64,000 nucleotides of DNA from Notolepis coatsorum (GCA_963971535.1 OZ020598.1:88860985-88924984); one strand, 5' to 3'. Shown: positions 9,561 to 20,739, counted from the stretch's first letter. Translations and numbers: made by a program. Notes: generated from the letters alone by a model not told the origin.

Positions 9561-12168
9561 CTTCAAAACCAAATTTTCAACGATACTAAACAACATGGCC
9601 CCCCTAAGAACCACCAGGGTAAAAAATCGCGCTGAGCCGTGGATGCACGCTGAAATACTGACCGCTATGAAAACCAGAGACAAAAAATGCTCTGAGTTTC
9701 GTAAAAGTCAGTCAAAGCTTAACATAAGCACGAGCAGTGAACTCCAAGCCCACGTGACTGAACTCAAACTGGAAAGAAACAGACTAAGAAATGATGTAAA
9801 CTCCATGATCAAAACAGCAAAGAAAAAATTCATCAATGACAAAACCGAGGAAAACAAAAACAAACCGCGTGAACTTTGGAAATTACTCAATAACCAACTA
9901 GGCTGCAGTAAAAAACTTAAAACCAGATTCTCAAACATAAACATAAAGACGGACAACACGCTCATCACAGAAAAGCTGGATGTAGCCAATTACTTAAATA
10001 GTTTCTTCACAAACATAGCCACAACACTGGTAAACAAACTACCCTCCCACTCAGGGCAGTATGGGGTAGAACACATAGTAGCATACTACATGAACCTAGG
10101 CGTCCACAAAGACGACTTCAAACTGGAAATAGTAACTACAGATGAGGTACTCAAAAAACTGAGCGCCCTCCAACCAAACAAGGCCACTGGCCATGACAAC
10201 ATCCCCTCCAAATTCCTCAGAGACTCAGCAGCAGCCATCACCCCAGTCATCACACACATAATAAACCTCTCCATAAAACAGGGACACGTCCCCAAGGACT
10301 TCAAAATTGCGAGAGTAACACCCCTGCACAAAAAGGGCAGCAAATTAGACCCGGGTAACTACCGCCCTGTTTCTATCCTTACATCCATCTCGAAAGTCAT
10401 GGAAAAAATAGTATACGAACAGATCGAAAAGTACCTCGCGGAAAAAAATCTAATCTACGAATTCCAATCTGGCTTCAGAACATCCCACTCCACTGACACA
10501 TGCCTTCTCTACTTGAACGACCACATCAAACAAGAGGTGGACGCGGGCAAATACTGCGGCATGGTCATGCTGGACCTACAAAAGGCCTTCGACACTGTCA
10601 ATCACACCATTCTGATTGACAAGCTAAAAGCAATTGGTTTTGATAGTTTATCAGTGAGCTGGATACAATCCTACCTGGAGGGGAGGGAACAGATGGTGGA
10701 AGTAAACGGTACCCTATCCCCCCCCCTCACAGTGAGCTGTGGTGTTCCACAAGGAAGCATACTAGGACCGCTACTATTCCTAATTTATGCAAATGACATG
10801 TCGTCAGCTTGTGACTGCAACTTGTTCCTGTTTGCGGACGACTCAGCCCTGCTGGTCTCTGACAAGAACAAGTTACAGGTTGAAAAAGCCCTCAGCTCGG
10901 AACTAGGCAAAATCTGCATATGGCTCGCCGACAACAAACTATCATTACACATGGGCAAAACAGAGTCCATTCTCTTCGGTTCAAATAACAAACTCAGCAA
11001 GACCGACGGCTTCTCGGTTACAGTGGGTGACAATATTATCACAAGGAAAGATGAAATTACCTACCTGGGTTCCATCCTAGAGGCTAATCTTTCCTGTGAC
11101 AAAATGGCATCCAATGTAATAAAAAAAGTCAACCAACGAACGCGATTCTTGTACCGGATCTCCTCTCTGGTAAACAAGAATACCCTGAAGACTCTAGCAG
11201 GAGCACTCATTCAAGGGTACTACGACTATGCTTGCACCTCATGGTACCAAAGCACCTCAAAGGCACTAAAAAACAAATTACAAACATCTCAAAACAAGCT
11301 AGTCAGACTACTACTTGACCTGACTCCTAGAACCCACCTCACCCCTGCCCACTTTGACAACCTAGGATGGCTTAGAGTAGACGACAGAGTACAGCAACTT
11401 GCAATGGGCCTGGTCTACAAGATACACTACGCGACCAAGGTACCCATGTACATGTCAAAATACTTCCCAAAGGTCAGTGAATACCACGATCACAACACCA
11501 GAGGGAGCTCCACAAATCATGTAAAACCCAGATTCGGCTCAAACAAGGGACTAAACACGTTTCGCAATTATGCCACATCAATGTGGAACGCCCTACCTAA
11601 AGCTGTAAAGGAATGTGAATCACTACCCACCTTCAAAAACACTCTCAAAAAACACCTACGTGAGACTGCAATTCGAAACTGGCCCCTACAAATGTCATAA
11701 CCTAGTTGTACAGTAAATGACCAAGTAAGGCTTTGTCAATATTCCAATGTACAGTGTAAAATGTGTGTGTGTCCCCTTCCCAACCACCCCCCCCCCCCCC
11801 ACCTCCAATGTACAGCCCTCACCCAACCCACCCAACCCCACCCCACCCAACCAACCTCCTCCAATGTACAGTTTCTATGCCAAATGTATATACACTCCTT
11901 TTCTGGACACTTTTGTATCACAAACAGTACTGTATTTGCAAATCTGATATGTCATAAATGTATAGATGTAGCAGTACTGTCTATCTGTATGTCATGTATG
12001 TCATATATGTTATGATGAATTGAAAATGGGGGACCCTGATGTAAACAAGACGAAAGTCTTTCTCTGGTCTGCATCCCCTTAACAATTGTATGTATTGAGC
12101 TGTACTGTACTGTACCCATTCTGCAATCTGTTAATAAACTTTTCAATCAATCAATCAATCAATCAATT
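9561..12168 (+). mobile_element. 5'-truncated LINE with a long intact RT reading frame and 3' UTR (TCAA lineage)
   Basis: The copy starts within the linker between endonuclease and RT and runs through the RT, the 3' UTR and a terminal (TCAA)n. The 3' UTR has a C-rich variable part (11770-11870) with repeated CCTCCAATGTACAG, then the conserved tail at 12014-12168 with hairpin AAGAC-GAAA-GTCTT. Terminal tandem repeats rather than poly(A) fit the CR1/L2/Jockey group of non-LTR elements. Confidence 0.85.
9595..11700 (+). CDS. Non-LTR retrotransposon reverse transcriptase (5'-truncated ORF2, 701 codons)
   Basis: The enzyme would copy the LINE RNA at a nicked target. The open frame has no stops over 701 codons. 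Residues about 1-180 are a charged linker. RT motifs follow: LQPNKATGHDNIP near 200, LHKKGSKLDPGNYRPVSI near 250, GFRTSHSTDTCL near 300, MLDLQKAFDTVNH (catalytic D) near 335, GVPQGSILGPLLFLIYAND near 390, and LFADDSALL (FADD catalytic box) near 420. The C-terminal region (YDYACTSWYQS, NHVKPRF, TFRNYATSMWNALPK) is the usual post-RT segment. The endonuclease is missing, because the copy begins downstream of it; the fragment at 6150-6374 (minus) shows what is lost. The first Met is probably internal in the full protein. The intact frame suggests recent activity. Best fit is the Jockey/CR1 supergroup; the clade is uncertain. Confidence 0.9.
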   Translation: MAPLRTTRVKNRAEPWMHAEILTAMKTRDKKCSEFRKSQSKLNISTSSELQAHVTELKLERNRLRNDVNSMIKTAKKKFINDKTEENKNKPRELWKLLNNQLGCSKKLKTRFSNINIKTDNTLITEKLDVANYLNSFFTNIATTLVNKLPSHSGQYGVEHIVAYYMNLGVHKDDFKLEIVTTDEVLKKLSALQPNKATGHDNIPSKFLRDSAAAITPVITHIINLSIKQGHVPKDFKIARVTPLHKKGSKLDPGNYRPVSILTSISKVMEKIVYEQIEKYLAEKNLIYEFQSGFRTSHSTDTCLLYLNDHIKQEVDAGKYCGMVMLDLQKAFDTVNHTILIDKLKAIGFDSLSVSWIQSYLEGREQMVEVNGTLSPPLTVSCGVPQGSILGPLLFLIYANDMSSACDCNLFLFADDSALLVSDKNKLQVEKALSSELGKICIWLADNKLSLHMGKTESILFGSNNKLSKTDGFSVTVGDNIITRKDEITYLGSILEANLSCDKMASNVIKKVNQRTRFLYRISSLVNKNTLKTLAGALIQGYYDYACTSWYQSTSKALKNKLQTSQNKLVRLLLDLTPRTHLTPAHFDNLGWLRVDDRVQQLAMGLVYKIHYATKVPMYMSKYFPKVSEYHDHNTRGSSTNHVKPRFGSNKGLNTFRNYATSMWNALPKAVKECESLPTFKNTLKKHLRETAIRNWPLQMS

Positions 12169-12603
12169 GTACCCATTCTGCAATCTGTTAAATAAAGTTT
12201 TCATTCATTCAACCGTAGAATGTTTATGTTGTCTATTAGAAAAGGGCTAAAACATTAATAAATCTGAATTCACCCTTTAATCTCAATGTTTCCATTGTGT
12301 CACAAGGGGGCGTTCTTATGTTACTTCATGAACACAATGCTTACCCCTGACCTGTAGGGACAAAGCTGTAAAAACGAAACGCCAACTTTATCGAATCTAT
12401 AACAGATACACCATTAAACGAATGAATGACTGCATCCAATATGTTGTCTGAAATAATTCACTCCAAGGTAGTTAATTGATTAATTCAACGTGTTCCTTGC
12501 AACTGTACGGAAAATATAATTTCTTGAAATGATGACAAACACACCTTTCTTTGAGGGTACAAATTCGTAGACGTCGTTTTGCAATGCAATATGGCGCAGA
12601 GCG

Positions 12604-12749
12604 ATTGATTGATTGACTGAACATTTTATTAACAGATTGCAGAATGGGTACAATACAGTACAGCTCAATACACACAATTGTTAAGGGGATGCAGACAAGA
12701 GAAAGACTTTCGTCTTGTTTACATCAGGGTCCCCCATTTTCAATTCATC
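12604..12749 (-). mobile_element. LINE 3' tail, TCAA lineage
   Basis: A 5'-truncated copy consisting only of the 3' end: GAAA-loop hairpin, TACCCATTCTGCAATCTGTT and terminal TCAA repeats read on the minus strand. From 12212 to 12603 I see no features; 12750-13057 is a CpG-bearing single-copy-looking stretch without an ORF I trust. Confidence 0.9.
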
Positions 12750-13148
12750 AGGATTCGACAGTTGTAATTGAATGATAATCGCCTATTTGATCAACAATCA
12801 CCTGTTGTTTGCGACCAATATGTCTGCGATCGAACACCATGGAGGACACATGACACATGGCTGTGTAGTGTATAGTGGAGCAGTAGTGTCCAAAGGTGCT
12901 GCCCCGCCCCCACCCCACCCTCCCCTCTGCCGAGAAGCATCCAACTGCAGAGCCGCAGAGCTCTTAGGTCCGGCGGCGTCTATATTAATCCCAGCCAAAG
13001 AGTGCAAGAGCGCTTCCGCATTCCTCGCTGCGCATGCGCATGATGTCCTCGCTTGGTTCAGACGCCCCATTCAACACGGTTAATCACACATGCCAGAACG
13101 CGCCGCATTAAAGCCTTTGGTTCATATTAGCAACGCTGGTCGCAACGT

Positions 13149-13302
13149 ATATGAATTGAAAATGGGGGACCCTGATGGAAACAAGACAAACGTCTTTCTC
13201 AGGTCTGCATCCCCTTAACAATTGTATGTATTGAGCCGTACTGTATTGTACCCATTCTGCAATCTGTTAAATAAAGTTTTCATTCATTCATTCATTCATT
13301 CA
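13149..13302 (+). mobile_element. LINE 3' tail, ATTC lineage, inside the fold-back element
   Basis: AAAC-loop hairpin, CTCAGGTCTGC and a terminal (ATTC)n. The interrupted sequence (CAACGT...ACGTTCATATATG) is intact in the opposite arm, which marks the insertion precisely and implies a target duplication of about 4 bases (ACGT). Confidence 0.9.
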
Positions 13303-13650
13303 CGTTCATATATGTGTCTACGCCTTCTTGCTGTCATTACATCCATGTATGTGCATCTTCTGTATTTGTTTCCTTATTTGATCAATTGCAGGTATGAAAA
13401 GTACAGGTACATTGAGCGCCTCTACAGTCGCAGAGAGTGCTGGGCACTCAGTTACCTGGGCGCTGGGCACTCAGTTACCGGGGCGCTGGGCACTCACCGG
13501 GGAGCCATGACGTTATTTCCCTGTACATTGCAACGTTAACACAACGCAGCTGTCAACTGTACTTTACATATTATCCAAACGAGGACCGCATAACCGCATC
13601 GCTGCTTCAGCATAATTGTTTGTGTTATTTCTCGGGGTGAGGAGACCGCG

Positions 13651-13862
13651 CGCGCCCCGGTAACTGAGTGCCCAGCGCCCCGGTAACGGAGTGCCCAGCG
13701 CCCCGGTAACGGAGTGCCCAGCGCCCCGGTAACTGAGTGCCCAGCGCCCCGGTAACTGAGTGCCCAGCGCCCCGGTAACTGAGTGCCCAGCGCCCCGGTA
13801 ACTGAGTGCCCAGCGCCCCGGTAACTGAGTGCCCAGCGCCCAGGTAACTGAGTGCCCAGCAC
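13651..13862. repeat. 23-bp minisatellite (right arm)
   Basis: About nine head-to-tail units of CGCCCCGGTAACTGAGTGCC plus CAG. Two units near the left have ACGG for ACTG. The mirror copy at 13437-13500 holds only two to three units. Confidence 0.95.
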
Positions 13863-14085
13863 TCTCTGCGACTGTAGAGGCGCTCAATGTACCTGTACTT
13901 TTCATACCTGCAATTGATCAAATAAGGAAACAAACACAGAAGATGCACATGTGGATGTAATGACAGCAAGAAGGCGTAGACACATATATGAACGTTGCGA
14001 CCAGCGTTGCTAATATGAACCAAAGGCTTTAATGCGGCGCGTTCTGGCATCATGTGTGATTAACCGTGTTGAATGGGGCGTCTGA

Positions 14086-14668
14086 GGGCTCGCGTCCACC
14101 TGCCTCATATTTATGACCGCACGCGTCTTTTTTCAATGTATCCCAATGGGGAGAGAGCGTGTGCGGCCGCATGCGCCGCCTATAGGAAGTGCGCTGCAGT
14201 CGGCTTCTTTTTTCAGCTTTTTTGTGCGGCCGAAAGTTGAAACTTTTTTAACTTTTCAGAGCGATGCGCTGAGCTCATTTTCAGACAACCAATCACAGCC
14301 ATTCATATCTACCACTCTGTTTGTAACCTGACACCGGAGCTGCCTGCCTGTCTTGGCTGTCTCCCACAGTAGACGGGCCATTGAGATTCGCGACAAAACA
14401 CAAATACACTAATAATAATAACTACACGAATACACTACTAAAAAGCTAATAAAAAGCAAAGGGCGAACTGTGGTGTCAGGCAATAACTATATATATAATT
14501 AATATACAATAAAGTTATTAAAATATGCTATAATATGTGCAAAACCGCGGCATGAAAAAACGATAAAAGGATGGCTGTAGATTTCTTTCTGTCATCTACA
14601 AGATGCGCTTCATGCCAGCACTGCCGGCGCACTATCAGTGTTTTTGTGAGCCAGGTGGACGCGGGCCC
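14086..14668. mobile_element. MITE with 17-bp inverted ends and TGA target duplication
   Basis: Ends GGGCTCGCGTCCACCTG and GGGCCCGCGTCCACCTG (reverse), flanked by TGA at 14083-14085 and 14669-14671. The uninterrupted target is visible in the left arm of the fold-back element. A three-base duplication and GGG-rich ends resemble PIF/Harbinger MITEs, though TGA is not the usual TWA target. Confidence 0.75.
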
Positions 14669-14729
14669 TGAACCAAGCGAGGACCTCATACGGTCTGAGA
14701 CAATAAGGGATATCTGCAGAGCCGCAAGT

Positions 14730-14880
14730 CCAATGTCTGGGCGGGGCTTCGTGGCTTGGACTAGGTTTGAGGCGGGTATTCGTGGCTTGGACTAGTTTGA
14801 CTGTGCGTGGGCGGGGCTTCGTGGCTTGTACTCGGTTTGACTGTGCATTTGAGCTTGTACTCGGTTTGACTGTGCAGTAG
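14730..14880. repeat. Degenerate tandem repeat
   Basis: Three to four imperfect units with GGGCGGGGCTTCGTGGCTTG and TTTGACTGTGC. A reversed unit lies at 15067-15100 on the other side of the telomere-like tract. Confidence 0.75.
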
Positions 14881-14952
14881 TCAGTTTGTGCTGTTTATTT
14901 TTACAAGCAGTGAAGACTCAACTGCATTTGCATTTCTGTGTTCCGTGTTGCA

Positions 14953-15010
14953 GGTTAGGGTTAAGGTTAAGGTTAGGGTTAGGGTTAGGGTTAGGGTTAA
15001 GGTTAGGGTT
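14953..15010 (+). repeat. Interstitial telomere-like (TTAGGG)n tract between inverted repeats
   Basis: About nine TTAGGG or TTAAGG units. The tract sits in the loop of a palindrome: TAGTCAGTTTGTGCTGTTTA (14878-14897) is reversed at about 15014-15033. Confidence 0.9.
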
Positions 15011-15103
15011 AAAAATAAACAGCACAAACTGACTACTTCCGGGTTTTACAGGAAACAAAACAAGGTACAAGCCACGACGCCCCGCCCACGCACAGTCAAA
15101 CAT

Positions 15104-15890
15104 AGACCACCGCAACACTTCCGGGATTCTGAAATCGGGGAGGAGATTGCGGGGGGGGCAAATGAATGAATGTGGATGAGAGCCTTGACATTAGGCTGTG
15201 ATTGCAGATACGGCTGTGGGGGTGCTAGAGACATGATCGAATAGACTTGTATGCGCCTGAATCTCCTGAACACGGCGCGAGACATTCCTAATCGATCAGA
15301 ACTAAATTGGCAGCGAAAAAGACCGTTTTTAAGCATCGATTCCCCTAGTAATGTTGATTTTCAGTCATCTATGACATTTTTATATCTAGGCAAAAAATTT
15401 CATATATGTCATATGTGTCATATATTATACATCTATACCAGCACCTGCTAGACTAGAATAGGCTGTCATTAGCCTACTATGTAGCCTAAGCTACTGATTA
15501 TAAATGCACAACACTGTGCAATATTACACTTACTGTAGACTTCTGTATATTTGTACTGTATTCCTTTTACTGTATATTTAATTCTATCTTATCATTCTCA
15601 CAACACAACACCCCCTCTAATGGAACATTCCAGGGTGGATGTGCGTTGCGTCACACTCCGTGGCCAATCTGCGCATGTGCATGGGGAATCGATGCTTAAA
15701 AGCGGTCTTTTTCGCTGCCAATTTAGTTCTGATCGATTAGGAATGTCTCGCGCCATGTTCAGGAGATTCAGGCGCATACAAGTCTATTCGATCATGTCTC
15801 TAGCACCCCCACAGCCGTATCTGCAATCACTTAATGTCAAGGCTCTCATCCACATCCATTAATTTGCCCCCCCCCCCCCCCCCCTCCACT
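15104..15890. mobile_element. Long-TIR MITE (same family as 44575-45100)
   Basis: Arms of about 200 bases: 15145-15350 is repeated in reverse at 15683-15880 (GTGGATGAGAGCCTTGACAT, ACATGATCGAATAGACTTGT). The left end ATAGACCACCGCAA matches the ATAGACCAATGCA end of the copy in b4galt1 intron 2. The right end is lost in a C-run. 15890-16090 has nothing recognisable. Confidence 0.8.
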
Positions 15891-16091
15891 AGGCAACCAC
15901 TTATCAGTCCAACAAGGACTGGGTGAACTACTAGTTGCTACATTAAATTAATCAGATACCTGGTTGAAAGTGAAATGCTGTGAACATCTGCATTAAATGA
16001 AGACAAATTCAGTATAAATTCACTTTATGTAGTAGTATAGCATTAACATGTTCATATTTATAGAAATCATACAATTCATACATAAATGTTA

Positions 16092-16212
16092 TGATGAATT
16101 GAAATGGGGGAAGAAGTCCTTCTCTGGTCTGCATCCCCTTAACAATTGTGTATTGCGCCATACTGTATTGTACCCATTCTGCAATCTGTTAAAGTTAGCA
16201 ATCAATCAATGT
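16092..16212 (+). mobile_element. LINE 3' tail with hairpin deleted
   Basis: It has the usual flanks (GAATTGAAATGGGGG and CTCTGGTCTGCATCCCCTTA) but about 30 bases including the conserved hairpin are gone. It ends in TCAA repeats. A generic fish repeat (AGGTTTATTTGTCACATACA) follows at 16272-16330; 16330-16737 is AT-rich and empty. Confidence 0.85.
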
Positions 16213-16779
16213 ATTACCATAGTATCTTTATACCTTCATCACTGTAGGCTACATATTAATACTACAACTCAAGAAGAATCAAGAGGTTTATTTGTCACAT
16301 ACATACAGTGAAATGCGGGTGGTCACGCCTGCATTGATTGTGCAAAATACAATAAAAATAGGCATAGAAAAAATAGGTAACACAAGATATGCATGATAAA
16401 AAAATACATGCCAAGTTCCTGAAAAACTGGTTCCTATACAATTGTAACTCTTTTTTTTATAACGTGTATAACGTATAACGGATTTTTATAACGTTGACAC
16501 AAATTAAAGAATATTTACACTAAGTTCTCTTTTACCTCTTATTTAATTCCTTCATTAATTTAATTGTAGGCACTGTTTATATTGTACATAGTCCTGTGTG
16601 TTGTATATTGTGTCCTATGTTACTTTTGTTTATTGTCTCTTTCTATATACACCGTGGGAAGGGGGGCACGTAATTGAATTTTTCTGTATGTCTTTCACAA
16701 ATTGGAAAATGACAAAGTTGACTTTGACTTTTAACATGTGTCTATCACTGGCGGACTCAGGGGGGGGCAGGGGGGGCAA

Positions 16780-17420
16780 CCGCCCCCCCTGGTGCCCCCA
16801 CGGTCGAAAAACGTGCGCTTAAGTGCCCTTTTGAGTGAAAGAAATGAGAGGATGTGCCCTATTGGTGCCCCCACGGTTGAAAAACGCGTGCTTAAGTGCC
16901 CTTTTGAGTGAAAGAAATTAGAGGATGTGCCCTATTGGTGCCCCCACGGTTGAAAAACGTGCGCTAAAGTGCCCTTTTGAGTGAAAGAAATTAGAGGATG
17001 TGCCCTATTGGTGCCCCCACGGTTGAAAAATGCACGCTAAAGTGCCCTTTTGAGTGGCGAAAAATTTGAAGGTGTGCCCTATTGGTGCTCTTCCAATGGT
17101 CTAAACTTGACCATGTGCCCCATGGTTAAATAATATCACGCAAAAGTGCCCTTTTGAGTGAAAGAAATTAGAGGACGTGCCCTATTGGTGCCCCTCTAAT
17201 GGTTAAACGTGACCATGTGCCCCCACAGTTGAAAACATTGCGCTAAAATGCCCTTTTTGAGTGTTGAAAATGAGAGGACGTGCCCATTGGTGCCCTTCCA
17301 ATGGTCTAAACTTGACCATGTGCCCCGACGGTTAAATAATGTCACGCAAAAGTGCCCTTTTGAGTGGAGAAAATTAGAGGACATGCCCTATTGGTGCCCC
17401 TCTAATGGTTAAACGTGAAC
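16780..17420. repeat. hAT subterminal tandem repeats
   Basis: About eight diverged units of roughly 72 bases (some with an extra segment CTAATGGTTAAACGTGACC), each with AAGTGCCCTTTTGAGTG and GTGCCCTATTGGTGCCCC. Arrays like this in hAT ends can be transposase binding sites; that role is inferred. Confidence 0.85.
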
Positions 17421-17499
17421 ATTTATGCTAAATATGGGGTATGCTTGGGGATAACTATATATAAAACGTTATACACTGTTATCTTCATTTTAAGGGTAA

Positions 17500-19380
17500 A
17501 TTAATAATTGGAGAAAAGGCTCAGAGAAAATTAAGGAGCATAAACAAACAGAAGCACATATGGTAAGCATGGTAAGATGGAGCAACTTCAAACAGAGACC
17601 ACTGGAAGAGGCTTTCAGGAGGGCAGACGTAGAAGGCCAAGCCAAAAGAGAACATGAACGACAAAGAACCAGGGAGCTAATGACAAGACTGGTAGACATC
17701 ACATTGTATCTTGCACGGCAAGATGGGGTGTTCAGGGGTCATGATGAAAGTGGTACATCTTTGAACAAAGGGAATTTCCTTGAACTTGTACAGCTACTTG
17801 CAAAATATGACTCCACCATCAAAATGCACCTTGATAAAAATCAATCACATCCAGTCTCAACAGAAAAAACCACAGACATCACTGTTGTCCTACAAGACAC
17901 AGAATGACATAATCAGTGCCCTTGCCACCTATGTCAGAAGAGTAATTCTCAAAGAAATGGAAGATTCCAAAATATTCTCCATTCTCTTGGATGAGACAAC
18001 TGATGTTTCTCATGTCGAACAAGTGTCCTTTGTTGTTCGCTTTGTCCATCAGATGGAAATCAAGGAGAGATTTTTACAAGTTTGTGATGTGAGTGGAACA
18101 ACAGCAAAATAATTGGAGAATGTTGTGATGACATTCCTTGAGGAGAATGGATTAAAAGTGGAAGACATCAGGGGCCAAAGCTACGATGGAGCCGCAAATA
18201 TGAGCGGAAGCTACAACGGTCTGCAGTCGCGAATTCAGAGCCACAATGAGAAAGCTTTATACGTGCACTGCCATGCCCACTGTCTCAACCTGGTCTTGGT
18301 GGAGAGTGCCAAATCAAGCCAGCATTTTGTTCGGTTTTTCAATTTAGTTGAAAATCTGTACACTTTCATATCCAGATCTCCAAAACGCCACGCTGCGTTT
18401 GTGAAAATGCAACAGACCATGTACCCTGGCCAAAGACTCTGTGAACTGAAAAGGCTGTCTGACACATGGTGGGCGTGTAGAGAAGATGCTCTGAGATCCC
18501 TGAAGAAGGTCCTTTCTGCTGTGGTGAAGCTGCTTCAGAATATGGCTGATAGTGATCCACCAGACTCTGCAGCAGGTGATGCCCGGATGCTCTTGCGTAG
18601 CATAGATTTTGAATGTATGCTATGCATGGAGATTGCCACACCTGTCTTCAATGAGACTGCCATCGCATCTGCTTCACTTCAGAGAAAAGACCTTGACTTG
18701 TCAGCATCATACACCATTGTGGAGGGAGTCATACAAATAGTGAAAGCAATGAGGAAGGATGAGGAGTTCAAGGTCCTTTTCTCAAAAGCAAAAGGGCAAG
18801 CAGAGGCAGCAGGCATTGAGGTGCCAGAAGAAATACCTGGACAAACAAGACGCAGGAAGGTACCTCAAAGGTACAGGTATAGCTCTCAATCTGCTACGGA
18901 GGACTACCAAGTCCAAGACTATAGGAGCACTACCAGGGAAAGGTGTTCTTTACCTTTCTTGACATACTCTCCCATGAGCTACACCGAAGATTCAAAGGGA
19001 AGGATGACACGCCTACTGGGTCAATCCTATCAGGTCTTCACTGCCTTACCATCTCAAGTCACTGGAAGGGCATGACAAACAACACAGCTGCTGTATCTGT
19101 CAGAGATGTGTGCCAGTTTTATGATGTAGAGGAAGAGAATGTTGTCACCGAACTCAAGGTATTCCACTCTTCATATGCTCTCCCCTCCAACAATGTCAAA
19201 GATGCGCTTAAGTGCCTTAAAGACAATGATGTGGAATCTGTTTTCCCAAATATAACCATGCTCCTCAAAACATATGCTACAATACCAGTGACAACTGCTT
19301 CAGTAGAGCGATCATTCTCTAAACTGAAGCTGATCAAAACCCAGCTCAGAAACCGATGTGGGGAAAAAAAGGCTCTCTGA
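17500..19380 (+). pseudogene. hAT transposase remnant (ZMYM1/DUF4371-like)
   Basis: The intact protein would be a DDE transposase of the hAT group related to vertebrate ZMYM1-type proteins. Pieces in order: a basic N-terminal part with RWSNFKQRPLEEAFRRADVE (17560-17907); ILLDETTDVSHVEQVSFVVR, the DUF4371 signature (to 18109); GQSYDGAANMSG and VHCHAHCLNLVL (18113-18900); and the C-terminal hATC dimerisation segment TTASVERSFSKLKLIKTQLR (to 19380). The frame is broken by a shift near 17870, a TAA at 18110-18112, and a shift near 18940. The zinc-finger N-terminus is not seen. It lies within matching inverted repeats, so it is the element's own transposase. It is unlikely to be functional. Confidence 0.88.
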
Positions 19381-19639
19381 TCTTATGCTGCTTTCAATTG
19401 AGAGGGATATCCCAATTGATCATAATGAGGTCATTGACATATATAAACAGAGGACCAAAAGACGAATTCTGCTATGACTCCCCCACCCACCATCTCCCTT
19501 CCATTGCAGTAATGGAGAGCCAGCACATACAAATCTGTCCATGAAAATAACCAACATATTTTCATTAGAGGTGATAGAGGAGAGGACAGAGGATGGCAGG
19601 AGGGAGGAGTCAGGTGGTACAATATAGTAAGTTTAATGG

Positions 19640-19905
19640 AGAGAATGGGGAAGATATGGAGGGGGAGGGAGAGAAAGAGAGATAGAGAATGAGAGGACAG
19701 GAGGAGAGGACAGGATGAGAGAAGGAGAGTAAAGGACAGGAGGAGAGACGGAGAGGAGAGGACAGGAGGAGAGAAGGCGTGGACAGGAGGAGAGAAGGGG
19801 AGTATAGGAGGAGAGAAGGGGAGTACAGGAGGAGAGTAGGGGAGTATAGGAGGAGAGAAGGGGAGGAGAGGACAGGAGGAGAGAATGAGAGGAGAGAGAA
19901 AGGAA
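19640..19905. repeat. Purine-rich minisatellite
   Basis: Imperfect repeats of GGACAGGAGGAGAGAAGGGG and GAGTATAGGAGGAGAG of about 20-21 bases inside the hAT element, giving a strongly one-sided A/G strand. Confidence 0.9.
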
Positions 19906-20739
19906 GAAGCTCAACGGCACTCGAATTAACTTTAACTGTTAAACTGTTTTATGAAATAAAAATGTTAAAGGTGTATTGTTCCCTGTGTGTTTTTATCATA
20001 GAGGTGTGGTTATACTATTAATCTGGATTGTCTATGTTATTCTAATGTTAATCTTAATCAAGGATGAAGACTATTTCATCATACATGACGCATCATAGCT
20101 TTTTGCTTACTGATGGGGTCCCATGTTGTGCAGTAGGTGCCCTTTTTTATTTTCGCCCCTGCCCTTCAAACAGCCTGAGTCCGCCACTGGTGTCTATAGT
20201 GTCAGACACTAATTGTAATGTTAAAAACGGATACTGCTGTAATATAAAGTGAAATTCTACCATGCCTCAATGTATCAACTTTAAACATACACTAAATGTT
20301 AATGTTAGAAATGTTAATTTCCATTATTTCCACCATGTGCAACATTTCCTAAGAACAGCAATGTCCATTCTATCAACTCCAAATCTGTGCTATGAGCTCA
20401 ATTCTCCCGGTGCATGCAGAAGTAGAATTGATGTCTTGTTTTGGATTAATGAGTAGAAATGAAAAACGGAAATCTTCTTTTATTAAAGTAGTTTTGACAT
20501 GTGATATAGATAAAGATATTGTTTCATTGTGTATTGATTAACTTTACATTTGCTCTTCATTCATATTACAAAAGTTATACTGGCACATGGGTCTAATACA
20601 GTAATGGATTATGGGTAAATGCAACGTTAAAGCAGTGCCAATGTAAGACTGACTTTACATTAAACGAATGACAATAAAATAGTATAAAGTAGGGTATTAT
20701 TTGGACTAAAGAATGGTGTTGTCTCTGGGCTTGCAGCTC

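Larger units (their letters stand above)
9193..12211 (+). mobile_element. LINE 3' tail (ATTC lineage), split by a MITE and by a younger LINE
   Basis: The tail runs 9193-9262 (GGGGGACCCTGATGTAAACA, hairpin AAGAC-AAAC-GTCTT), resumes at 9550-9560 after the MITE (TTAACAATTG), and resumes again at 12166-12211 (TACCCATTCTGCAATCTGTT, ending in ATTC repeats). About 24 bases are missing at the LINE junction. It is the oldest layer of this nest. Confidence 0.75.
13058..14690. mobile_element. Fold-back (long inverted repeat) element with minisatellite arms
   Basis: The left arm (about 13041-13510) is repeated in reverse at about 13640-14085 and continues, after an inserted MITE, at 14669-14690. The outer sequence GTCCTCGCTTGGTTCAGACG is matched in reverse across that MITE. 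Inner arm ends carry a 23-base repeat with GGTAACTGAGTGCCCAG: about 2.5 copies on the left and about 9 on the right. A LINE tail interrupts the left arm. There is no coding potential beyond repeat-driven frames. Confidence 0.8.
16746..20189 (+). mobile_element. Complete hAT transposon, inactivated, with 8-bp target duplication
   Basis: Terminal inverted repeats CACTGGCGGACTCAGG and, reversed, CAGTGGCGGACTCAGG. Exact duplication GTGTCTAT at 16738-16745 and 20190-20197. The left subterminal region (16780-17420) is a set of about eight 72-base repeats with AGTGCCCTTTTGAGTG. The transposase remnant follows, then a purine-rich minisatellite. Confidence 0.93.

Noticed and set aside
12880-12905. GTGTCCAAAGGTGCTG as a reverse-orientation RE1
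   Set aside because: The right half core is GTGTCC rather than CTGTCC and the gap is one base off, so it is too weak next to the site at 1512-1540.
13437-14053. Frames of about 105-140 codons with repeated WALSYRGAGHSVTGALGTQLPG
   Set aside because: Produced by the 23-bp minisatellite in the fold-back arms; no conserved protein features.
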